Position numbers and translations under genes: made by a program | Shown: positions 8,377 through 15,653 of the stretch, piece by piece | Numbering within the stretch: the first letter of the stretch is position 1 | How the letters are laid out: each line of letters begins with the position of its first letter | Notes under the pieces: model-generated | Databases searched by the model: none | The model's input: the letters and a program-made list of their open reading frames with translations, nothing else | Told to the model about the DNA's origin: nothing | Assembly (NCBI RefSeq): GCF_026157065.1 | Contig: NZ_JANLGQ010000005.1 | Span: 1 to 64,000 of the forward strand | DNA length: 64,000 nucleotides | Direction of reading: 5' to 3' | Source of the DNA: Enterococcus sp. HY326 | Lineage (GTDB): Bacteria; Bacillota; Bacilli; Lactobacillales; Enterococcaceae

Positions 8377-10978
8377 CTGTTAATCTCCTCCTTTTTTTCA
8401 GCCAAAGCAGAAATACTATAAATAGGATGAAACAGATGACCGCAATCACAACTCCAATTAAAAAGCCGTGAGGAACATAAACTAGTTTAATCTCATGAGT
8501 ACCCTCCGGAATTTCAATCGCAATAAACGCATTTTTAAATGAATCTGTTTCTATTTCTTCTCCATCAATGTAGGCTTTCCAACCTTTATCTGCGGGAATA
8601 GTGGTTAATAGTGTTTGTTCTTCTGTTGTTGTAACCTCAGCAGTCGCTTGATTTCCCTCAACAGTAATTGGTACTCCTTTTTCTTGTACCTTACTTAAGA
8701 CATCCGCATATTTTTCGGTATCCACCAACAACAAATCCGGTTTATAAAGTGAAAAATCCTGAACATAGTTAGACGAGAAACCGGCTGTTACTTCTAACGT
8801 AACGGGTTCATCATAATAACCTAAGTTGTAGTACTGACCATCATCACTCAGACTACCTGATTCCGTTTTTTCACCATTTATAGTAACGGTCGCATTCACA
8901 AAATCAAATTCAGTTGGGACCAAGCTTAAATACCCTTGGGTATTTGCTGGTAACGTAATCACCCAACTCAAATACTTCGTATCATTCAAATCTGTCGACT
9001 CCAAATCAACTGTCCCGTCACTGTTCTCAGTTAAATTAACATTCTTGCTATCTGCAATCGTCAATTCCCGAATGGAAACAATCTCCCCCTGAGTACCCGC
9101 TAAGTAATTTAGAATATCTGTTTGGTTAGTTAAATCATTCTCATTTAGAGCCCCTTCGTCAGTTAAAATCCCTAAAGGGAGTGCATATTTATTTTCATAT
9201 AATTGATACTCTCCAGATTCACCAATAGACTCATAGCCAAACTTATCCAAATCTCCTTTTGCAATGTTGTATTTGATACCAATTAGACCATCTGCCATTA
9301 ACGTATTATTCCTATAATTGATATTCAAGTTTGTGCCCACAGACCGAAAACCTAACGCATTTAGATATGCTGAAGAATAGCGGTTCCTGATTGAAGAGAA
9401 CATGGTCACACCAGAGTAGCCGAAGTTAAAACTATCATTCATTGTAATGCTATTTAAATTTTCTAATCTAAAAAAATCTTCATTGCGGTCATCAGCTAAA
9501 TCAACTAAATTTTGTATATCTTCGTGACCATCCTGATATTGTGAAGTATTAGTGTAATACCATTCATCTGAGACCCCTTTAATAATTGCCGCACTATTCA
9601 GGAACATTTCTCCACAAATCAATACTAAAAATGTCATCGGCACAAATTTTTGAAAACGTGAAAATTTACTTTCAGATTTATCAAATATAAGCAATCCTAA
9701 ATAGACAGCGAGGAAAGCAACTGTGAAAATTAAGGATTGTGTTGTAATCTCTCCATAACGCTTTTTATCCGATAGTAAAAAGAAAACAAAAATGACTCCA
9801 CCCATGAATAAAACTAAATTGGTTAAGTGGTTCAGCTCTTCCTTAGTAAAACGTTCTAACCCATACCCTGCTAAAATAATAACTAAAAAGGATATGGTGA
9901 AACTAAAACGATATAAAAACATGTATGGTGAATGCAACCCATGCCAAAACAAGTTCATAGGTTCAATATTAATACTCATGATTAAAATTAGTAAAAACAC
10001 CCCAAAGAGGATTTTATTTTTGAGCGGTGTCTTTTTACTTACAAAATAGAACAATGCAAAAATTAAGGGTAACAACCCGATGTAAACAAAAGCCATTGAA
10101 TTGTATTGCGAGGTATCATACATCCCAATTAGATTTTTTGCGACTAAGTCCCATGCCCCAACAGTATCATTCCAAAATTTGGTCAAGGTATCCAACGCTT
10201 CTCCATTGGATCTTAAATCAAGGATCGTTGGTAATATTGTAATCATTGAGATACCGCCCGCTGTTAGAGCCGTAATCAGATAATAGCCAACGCTACTTTT
10301 ATACCGCTGCCAATTTGTCAGAAGTCTGAAAACATAATACATAAAGGAAAAGACGCCCGCCATAAAGGCCATGTAAAAGCTAGAGAAAAACAGTAGAAGA
10401 TAGCTAATAAACAACAGCAACGGCTTCTTTTTATCCATCAACCGATTGATTCCTAAGACAATCAAAGGTAAATAAACAAAAGTATCCAGCCACATCACGA
10501 CTAATCCATAGGCTACAACATAAGACATGAGAGCATAACAAATGGTTAAAGCAAGAACCAGTTCCCGTTTCAATTTATATGTATTGTGAGCATAGACCCA
10601 AAAACTTATCCCACTAACCCCTATCTTCAGTAGGGTAATAAAATAGATAAAGTTGGGCATATCAATATTGTCAAAAAAAACAACTAGCCAAGTAAAAAAG
10701 CCATTCAGATAATAGCCCATTAACGCTACGTAATTTAAACCAAGCGAACCTGACCAGCTATAAAATATACTTTCTTTTCCTTGTAACACATTGTTAAAGC
10801 TAGCATGAAAATTAGCATACTGGGCAAACGCATCACTAGCTAAGATACTTTTATCACTGCCCCAATATATTCCTAGCGTTGCATAGGCCGCTCCAATTAG
10901 GAGTACCGGCAAAACAAAGCTACAGAGAATATCCAACCAATATTTTTTCCCAAATGCTACAGCAACTGCTCTTTTCAT
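8360..10978 (-). CDS. YfhO family membrane protein
   Basis: About 872 aa from the ATG at 10978; an upstream TTG (11002) in the same frame would add eight residues. Twelve or so TM helices occupy residues about 20-470, with conserved FYSWSGSLGLNYVALMGYYL and the DAFAQYANFH region typical of YfhO. A large extracytoplasmic domain (about 480-825) follows, then a last TM and a basic tail. YfhO proteins are GT-C-like and have been linked to glycosylation of lipoteichoic acid or other surface polymers with a polyprenyl-phosphate sugar supplied by a CsbB/GtrB-type GT2, which is present downstream. The gene lies 29 bp after the signal peptidase stop and overlaps the downstream lipoprotein by 17 bp. 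Confidence 0.85.
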   Translation of the reverse strand: MKRAVAVAFGKKYWLDILCSFVLPVLLIGAAYATLGIYWGSDKSILASDAFAQYANFHASFNNVLQGKESIFYSWSGSLGLNYVALMGYYLNGFFTWLVVFFDNIDMPNFIYFITLLKIGVSGISFWVYAHNTYKLKRELVLALTICYALMSYVVAYGLVVMWLDTFVYLPLIVLGINRLMDKKKPLLLFISYLLLFFSSFYMAFMAGVFSFMYYVFRLLTNWQRYKSSVGYYLITALTAGGISMITILPTILDLRSNGEALDTLTKFWNDTVGAWDLVAKNLIGMYDTSQYNSMAFVYIGLLPLIFALFYFVSKKTPLKNKILFGVFLLILIMSINIEPMNLFWHGLHSPYMFLYRFSFTISFLVIILAGYGLERFTKEELNHLTNLVLFMGGVIFVFFLLSDKKRYGEITTQSLIFTVAFLAVYLGLLIFDKSESKFSRFQKFVPMTFLVLICGEMFLNSAAIIKGVSDEWYYTNTSQYQDGHEDIQNLVDLADDRNEDFFRLENLNSITMNDSFNFGYSGVTMFSSIRNRYSSAYLNALGFRSVGTNLNINYRNNTLMADGLIGIKYNIAKGDLDKFGYESIGESGEYQLYENKYALPLGILTDEGALNENDLTNQTDILNYLAGTQGEIVSIRELTIADSKNVNLTENSDGTVDLESTDLNDTKYLSWVITLPANTQGYLSLVPTEFDFVNATVTINGEKTESGSLSDDGQYYNLGYYDEPVTLEVTAGFSSNYVQDFSLYKPDLLLVDTEKYADVLSKVQEKGVPITVEGNQATAEVTTTEEQTLLTTIPADKGWKAYIDGEEIETDSFKNAFIAIEIPEGTHEIKLVYVPHGFLIGVVIAVICFILFIVFLLWLKKRRRLTDETTD

Positions 10979-11007
10979 ATTTTTCTCACTTTCTTCATCC
11001 AATTGTA

Positions 11008-11610
11008 TTAAGAAATCGAACCCATTTTTGACAACGGGTAATACCGATATTTCACCACACCTTCAATCTGGTCCTGCGATATCCAGCCAAAACTACGGCT
11101 ATCGGTAGAATGATTGCGATTATCCCCTTCAACAAAATAATGGCCTTCTGGAATATTACTGTAGTTAAACAATGTAGTCGCCACAGTCGACTCAACTGTA
11201 ATTATTTGTGTGCTCGCCGGCAGATTCGTTGGTTCCCAAACATCTGCAGGAACTTCTGGCATCTCATCTTCTTTTGGAACAAGGTAAAGAGGATCACCTC
11301 TTAGAAGGAGGTGATCTCCAGGTACTCCTATCACCCGTTTTACATAAGAGCCACTTGGATCATCTTCAGGCGTAAACGTCACGATATCATTTCGTTGTGG
11401 TGTCATACGCTTCAAGATTAAGATACGATCTTGATCTTGAAAAGTCGGTTCCATGGATTCTCCATTCACCTGATGTGTGCCTAGAAAAAAAAACATCACT
11501 AACAAAACCCCAATAAACCAAAAAGGTAACAGTCTCTTCATTACTTTTTTTTGTTTTAAAGGTTTTTCCCTGATGCTATTTTGCTTATTGTTCATCATAT
11601 TTATCCTCAT
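11008..11610 (-). CDS. sip: Type I signal peptidase, catalytically intact
   Basis: Up to 200 aa with one N-terminal TM (about 27-45). The catalytic Ser is in GESMEPTF and the general-base Lys in YVKRVIGVPGD; the C-terminal signature is GDNRNHSTDSR. All conserved boxes of Gram-positive SPase I are present. It cleaves Sec signal peptides on the outer face of the membrane. The gene overlaps the stop of the upstream signal-peptidase-like gene by 4 bp (ATGA), so it is coupled to it. An internal ATG at 11598 has a better-spaced GAGG and may be the true start. Its place within a WxL/glycosylation cluster suggests a dedicated peptidase for local surface proteins, by analogy with pilus-locus peptidases. 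Confidence 0.93.
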   Translation of the reverse strand: MRINMMNNKQNSIREKPLKQKKVMKRLLPFWFIGVLLVMFFFLGTHQVNGESMEPTFQDQDRILILKRMTPQRNDIVTFTPEDDPSGSYVKRVIGVPGDHLLLRGDPLYLVPKEDEMPEVPADVWEPTNLPASTQIITVESTVATTLFNYSNIPEGHYFVEGDNRNHSTDSRSFGWISQDQIEGVVKYRYYPLSKMGSIS

Positions 11611-12550
11611 ATAAATCTGCCCATACTTCGTAAAGGGAATAAACGCATCGTCACTTTACCAACAATATCATCTTGAGATACTAACCCAAAAATGCGGCTA
11701 TCCGTTGCATATGGGCGATTGTCCCCTAAAACGAAATAATATCCTTCTGGAATTTGCGTGATTCCAGCTGGTAATATTTCGGTTAAATCAAAATCCTCCG
11801 TCCAGTTCTGATCTCCATCTGTTCGGTTGGAAACATCAAGAAAACGCTCTACAACTTCTTTACCATCTACATAAAGAACATTTTCTTTGTAAGATATTGT
11901 TTCCCCTGGCAAACCAATCACTCTCCGAGTCATTTTAATGCCCGTTGTTGGTGCAGTAAAGTAAACAAAATCAAAACGCTTAATCTCAGCCAATTTGCTT
12001 ACAACAACCGTTTCTTGGTCGTTTATCCTTGGCGACATCGCATAACCTTCAACTTTGACCAGGCTAAAAGTGAAATTACTGATTATTGCTAAAATAATGC
12101 TTAAAAGAAGCACGCTTAACCCAATTTCAATGAGAAGCTCTCTTCGTTTGATAGACTTGTTATGCTTTCCTTTTCTGCCAGAGGCTCTATTTTTCTTGAC
12201 CTTATTTAGTTTGATTTTCCCGCTAATCTTGGTTAGTAAACTTGAGCGTGATTTCCTGCCATAAAATCTCTTACTTTTTCCACGGGGGGAATTTTGTTTT
12301 TTCCTATTGGAAGAACCCGTTCCTCTTTTTCTTTTCGATGTCCCCTCTTTTTTTAGAGGCAGTGATTTGGAGTTCTTTGCTACAGTAGATTTTGATTGTT
12401 TCTCAGTAGATTTTTTTGAAGAGCTAGGATTTCTTTTCCTATCCTCTTTTTTTTATCCGAAGTCTTTGTCTTCTTTCTACTTGTTCCCCCACTCAAAATT
12501 GTTCGTTTGGAAACTGATTTCTTCTTTTGTTTTTCCACTCTCTTCACCAC
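11607..12550 (-). CDS. Signal-peptidase-I-like protein without the Ser/Lys dyad; full length needs a -1 frameshift
   Basis: Frame 0 begins at GTG 12550 (or 12547) overlapping the upstream stop as TAGTG. It encodes a basic peptide (VVKRVEKQKKKSVSKR...) and would stop at 12380-12382. At A AAA AAG (12452-12446) a -1 shift joins TSDKKK to EDRKRNPSSSKK and an open frame to 11607, giving about 314 aa. The -1 frame from its TAA to the GTG at 12113 is coherent Lys/Arg/Ser-rich protein but has no ATG, GTG or TTG, and the TM segment (LLIEIGLSVLLLSIILAIIS) starts upstream of that GTG. The fold matches SPase I (RVIGLPGE, GDNRPYATDSR), but the Ser position is Ala (GYAMSP, codon 12039-12041) and the Lys position is Arg (TRRVIG, codon 11925-11927). 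It is probably an inactive homologue with a long cytoplasmic basic arm. A plain frameshift mutation or base-calling error is the alternative. Confidence 0.75.
12446..12452 (-). promoter_or_regulatory. Candidate -1 slippery heptamer A AAA AAG
   Basis: The coding strand reads GAT AAA AAA AAG AGG in frame 0, an A8 run (12447-12454) followed by G. The heptamer A AAA AAG is the same as the E. coli dnaX slippery site. A possible downstream hairpin pairs TAGGA with TCCTA and AGAG with CTCT around an AAAGAAA loop (about 12448-12416). It starts very close to the slip site, which is not the usual spacing. Transcriptional slippage on A8 would have the same result. Confidence 0.5.
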
Positions 12551-13215
12551 TAAAGCTGATTTTCCAATGCATCCTCATTGACATTAAACTCCTCAAAAAT
12601 GGTATTCTGATAGCCTTTGATTGTTTCAATATCAGTCAAATAGCCTGCAATCATACCTTCTCCTGCTAATTGAGTTTGAGTTTGTGCCTTAATATTCCTT
12701 GCTAGTTGGCGCACTGCTCGATAATATTGGTTCACTATCCTCTGTTTTTCCTGCGTTAAAACTGTCGAGGTTGTTCTAAAAGAAGCGGTTTCCAAAGTGG
12801 CAGTTAATTCCCCAATATTATTCATCGCTTTTTCTCGATTTTCTCCTGTTTCAAACTCCCCTAGCTGTGTTTCTAGGTCATTTAAAGCAATATATGTTTG
12901 AGCAATCACTTGGGAGTCTTCAGCTGGCAAAGTATTTTGTTGAAAGTTGCGGGTAACCCATGACCCACCCATCAGAAAAAGGCCGCTAGCAAAAAATAAC
13001 ACAGTAATAGTAGCCAATGTTTTCCGTTGTTGGAGCCACTCTTTACGTGCACTTAAAAAGCGCCTACGTTTCGATTTTTCTTTTGGCGGACGACGCTTAA
13101 ATTTTTTCCTTTTCCCATTAAGTAATAGCAATCTAACACTATTCATTAATCCAAAGAAAAAGCAAACTATCGCCACTGCTAAAAGAATAACAAAAGTCCA
13201 GTCTAAAAGACTCAT
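12550..13215 (-). CDS. Two-TM membrane protein with helical extracytoplasmic domain, unknown function
   Basis: 221 aa. TM1 is at about 6-28 and a strongly basic loop follows (GKRKKFKRRPPKEKSKRRRF, about 34-53). TM2 is at about 68-88, and the remaining 130 residues are a Gln/Glu/Thr-rich, probably helical domain with no recognised family. The gene starts 3 bp after the DUF916 gene and ends overlapping the GTG of the signal-peptidase-like gene, so it belongs to the same transcript. The basic loop and the basic arm of the downstream protein would both face the cytoplasm. A scaffold role in exporting or assembling WxL proteins is a guess from position only. Confidence 0.7.
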   Translation of the reverse strand: MSLLDWTFVILLAVAIVCFFFGLMNSVRLLLLNGKRKKFKRRPPKEKSKRRRFLSARKEWLQQRKTLATITVLFFASGLFLMGGSWVTRNFQQNTLPAEDSQVIAQTYIALNDLETQLGEFETGENREKAMNNIGELTATLETASFRTTSTVLTQEKQRIVNQYYRAVRQLARNIKAQTQTQLAGEGMIAGYLTDIETIKGYQNTIFEEFNVNEDALENQL

Positions 13216-13218
13216 AGC

Positions 13219-14358
13219 TTATTTCCTCGCTTTTTTCTTATTCTTAGAAGAATTTCCTTTATCCCTTGAAGTTTGTTGTTTCTTTTTACGAAGTGCATGA
13301 ATAATGACAAAGATAATCAAACCAACAATAATAATCCCACCAGCAATCAACAGGACAAGCAACCAGTTGATGCCTTCTTCTGCTGATAAACTAACATCTG
13401 CTTGGTTAAACTGGTCTGCCTCTTCGCTAGTAATGGAAAAGTTCTCTTCCCAGTTCCAACTTCGATCTCCTGCAGTTGCGACAATAATGGCCCGATAGTC
13501 ACCGGCCTCCATTGTTTCTCCGTTCATTGAAACTGGAAATTCCATAAAACTATTCGGTGCCATCCGCATACCAGAAACCTTGCTGTCAAATAAAACTTGA
13601 TCTGAATTAGCTGTAGTAATTTGAACATCTAAAACTAAATCATTTAAAAAAGCAGCTTCCGTATTCGAAAGATTAACTAAAACCGCATTGCGATAATTGG
13701 ATAAGCCAGCAGCTACACTATTTAACGCCAATTCAGGTGAAACAACTGTATCTGTTTCAGTTAGAGTCATCCCAATAACATAGGCGTATTCATTTGTGAT
13801 AACTCCGGCAGATTGTGCTCCTTCTCCATCTGCATCATCTTGAAAGCGCAGTTGAATTCCTCCAGAAATAACCCCATCATAACTGCTTTCGGGCATCTGA
13901 ATATTCAACTCCAACATGACCGAACCACTCGCTGGCATCTCAATACTCTCAGGACCAGTTACAATGTCTTTAAAGTCGTATTTCAATGAAGGGTCGTTGG
14001 CAATGTCTGGATTTGCATACTCAATTACCCCTGTTGAAGTAGATTTTGCGCCATTTAACGAAACGAGCATGGTCCGAGGTACTGTTGCATAGTTGACTAA
14101 CTCGATTTGGACTGTCTGTTGTTGCCCAGGTTCCATCCGCAAATCAAAATAACTGACGCCTGTATCCCGTTGGTTTTCTGGCAAAATATTGTTGTAAGAA
14201 AAGCCACCATATGTTGAGCCACTTTCTGAGGTCTCAGTAGCTGTTGAGCTCGTCGTGTCAGAGGCCGCAAAGACAGAACCTGGGGCTACTGTCCCTCCTA
14301 GAAAGAGCATTATGTACATAATAACTAGTAAGTAAACTGATTTTGATCTTAGTTTCAT
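13219..14358 (-). CDS. WxL-interacting protein (DUF916 plus DUF3324)
   Basis: 379 aa. A signal peptide (cleavage near VFA-A, residue 32) is followed by a Ser/Thr stretch and the DUF916 (WxLIP peptidoglycan-binding) domain with YFDLRMEPGQQQTVQIELVN and QMPESSYDGVISGGIQL. DUF3324 (WxLIP host-binding) spans about 190-310 with MRMAPNSFMEFPVSM and GDYRAIIVA. A TM helix at about 332-355 and a Lys-rich cytoplasmic tail end the protein. Such proteins sit at the membrane and bind WxL proteins and wall. A strong terminator precedes it (14375-14412), but readthrough or a promoter in the 82-bp gap must feed it. It is the first gene of the segment leading to the signal peptidases. Confidence 0.92.
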   Translation of the reverse strand: MKLRSKSVYLLVIMYIMLFLGGTVAPGSVFAASDTTSSTATETSESGSTYGGFSYNNILPENQRDTGVSYFDLRMEPGQQQTVQIELVNYATVPRTMLVSLNGAKSTSTGVIEYANPDIANDPSLKYDFKDIVTGPESIEMPASGSVMLELNIQMPESSYDGVISGGIQLRFQDDADGEGAQSAGVITNEYAYVIGMTLTETDTVVSPELALNSVAAGLSNYRNAVLVNLSNTEAAFLNDLVLDVQITTANSDQVLFDSKVSGMRMAPNSFMEFPVSMNGETMEAGDYRAIIVATAGDRSWNWEENFSITSEEADQFNQADVSLSAEEGINWLLVLLIAGGIIIVGLIIFVIIHALRKKKQQTSRDKGNSSKNKKKARK

Positions 14359-14374
14359 CTCGTTGTCCTTCCTT

Positions 14375-14412
14375 TAAAAAAGAGTTGCGCCGATGCCAGA
14401 ACATCGGCGCAA
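14375..14412 (-). terminator. Rho-independent terminator after the short WxL gene
   Basis: Perfect 11-bp stem: TTGCGCCGATG at 14385-14395 pairs with CATCGGCGCAA at 14402-14412, loop of six. On the minus strand it is followed by CTCTTTTTT. It separates the WxL genes from the DUF916 gene. Confidence 0.9.
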
Positions 14413-14440
14413 ACCTTAACTAATTAAGTAGTAACAAATT

Positions 14441-15205
14441 CTAGTTTGCGTCTACTAACGTCCAAAGTACTGTTGCATTGAAATCACCATCAACAATTGT
14501 AGTATCCGTAGGGATATTTAAAGTTACACCATCTCTGTGATTTACTTTGTCAAATACAACTGCATATGCACCGTAACCATCAGTATCTTCAGTACTATTA
14601 GTAATAAAGGTCGTAGGAGCAGTATCAGTAACTTGTTGTGTTGTATTAGCAACACTTGGTTCTAAACCAGCAATACTTTCGTTTTGATTTTTAACATCAA
14701 TACCAGCGTAGTTTAAATTAGCACCATTTAAAGTAGTTGAGCCGCTAGCAAATTGAGAAGTAATTCTAGCGGTTAGGTCATATTTGTTAATCCCACCACT
14801 ACGGTAATCTTAGAACTGTACAAAGTTGGCTGTATCGTAACCGCCAACAGCTCCAGCACCACCATTCGCTTTGTAGGCTTCTACTTTATAGTTTCCATCA
14901 GCTGCAATCCCTGTTACAACATCATGCGTACCAAACTCTAATGGTGTAACAGCTACGATACCAAAATTACCTGGATTAGTGACTGGTAACGTGGAGTTAC
15001 TCGTGATATTAGAGTTACCAGATTGACCAGATGAACGAGTGATATCCGAAATATCTGGTAAATCACTGCTAGACACATAGGTAAACTGAATATGTCCTTT
15101 TCCGTTCATAGTACTATCTGCCGCATCTGTCGTGTTCGGGATAACCATCGCAACCCCAGCAACTGCAACAATTGCTGCAGCTCCCAATTTGTAAGTTAAT
15201 TTCAT
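14441..15205 (-). pseudogene. Short WxL-domain surface protein, interrupted by one in-frame TAA
   Basis: The ATG at 15205 follows GGGAGGAAAC. A signal peptide (MKLTYKLGAAAIVAVAG...TTDAA) leads to a WxL domain with FGIVAVTPLEFGTHDV and NFVQF. TAA at 14812-14810 falls in NFVQF-stop-DYRSGGINKYDLTA, after which the same frame runs cleanly to TAG at 14441 and ends ATVLWTLVDAN. Without the stop it would be 254 codons including the terminal stop. WxL domains bind wall peptidoglycan; truncation removes most of the domain, including the distal WTL motif. The proximal motif is YDL instead of WxL. A single base change would restore it (TCA or GAA, for example), so this is either recent decay, a base-calling error or readthrough. 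Confidence 0.85.
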
Positions 15206-15243
15206 TTTGTGTTTCCTCCCTTTTTCTCTCTCAATATATATAT

Positions 15244-15319
15244 ACTTGGATTTTCCAAGTCTATACCGTGTTTTGTCGATTTTGGACCGGTTCGACAACC
15301 GGTTAATCCACTAAAATCG
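15244..15319 (-). other. Structured leader upstream of the short WxL gene
   Basis: Two hairpins lie between the LPxTG gene stop and the WxL start. One pairs CGATTTT (15277-15283) with AAAATCG (15313-15319) around an inner stem ACCGGTT/AACCGGT (15286-15292 and 15297-15303). The other is ACTTGGA/TCCAAGT (15244-15250 and 15254-15260). Neither has a T-tract, so they are not ordinary terminators. They may protect or process the abundant WxL message. Confidence 0.45.
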
Positions 15320-15321
15320 TA

Positions 15322-15641
15322 TTATTTTTCTGACTTACGCTTCTCTCTCAATGTCAGCAACGCAATCATGAGTAATAAAATCCCACTGAGTGTGACACCT
15401 ACTCCCACTAGCTCACCTGTTTGTGGAAGCTTGCCTGAACCCGAAGTTGATGGCAAGGTACCTCCACTAGAAGAGGTCGTGGTTGGAGTCGTTGAGGAAT
15501 CCGTGGTCGTGGTCGTCCCTTTTTTAAAGGTAATCCCTGCACCTCCACCTAGAGAAGTGGCTTCCCCAATACTTGGCCACATGACACCTGTGACTGCTAT
15601 AAAGAGGGTCAGTCCAGAAAAACTTTTTTTACTTTTTTCAT
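15322..15641 (-). pseudogene. Small LPxTG-anchored protein of the WxL locus, frameshifted in its signal peptide
   Basis: The ATG at 15641 has an excellent GGGAGGGGAAGCT ribosome site, but frame 0 ends at TGA 15609-15611 after ten codons. In the -1 frame a full signal peptide appears (KKSFSGLTLFIAVTGVMWPS then IGEA). A Gly-rich and Ser/Thr-rich spacer (TTTTTDSSTTPTTTSSS) follows, then LPQTG, a hydrophobic helix and RKSEK. The join lies in A7 (15624-15630), reading GTA AAA AAA GTT; one more A, or a -1 slip on A AAA AAA, gives a protein of about 106 aa. Such small LPxTG proteins are standard partners in enterococcal WxL loci. Translation from the internal ATG at 15582 would lack most of the signal peptide. 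Confidence 0.8.
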
Positions 15642-15653
15642 AGCTTCCCCTCC

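Noticed and set aside
11607-12113. Taking GTG 12113 as the true start of the signal-peptidase-like gene
   Set aside because: It would remove the first part of the TM helix and the basic arm, and no ribosome site precedes it.
12307-12669. Plus-strand 120-codon Phe/Ser-rich open frame
   Set aside because: It mirrors the Lys/Ser-rich arm of the signal-peptidase-like gene on the other strand.
15209-15643. Plus-strand 144-codon open frame
   Set aside because: It is antisense to the LPxTG gene and its leader; the minus-strand frame has a signal peptide, LPxTG and a strong ribosome site.
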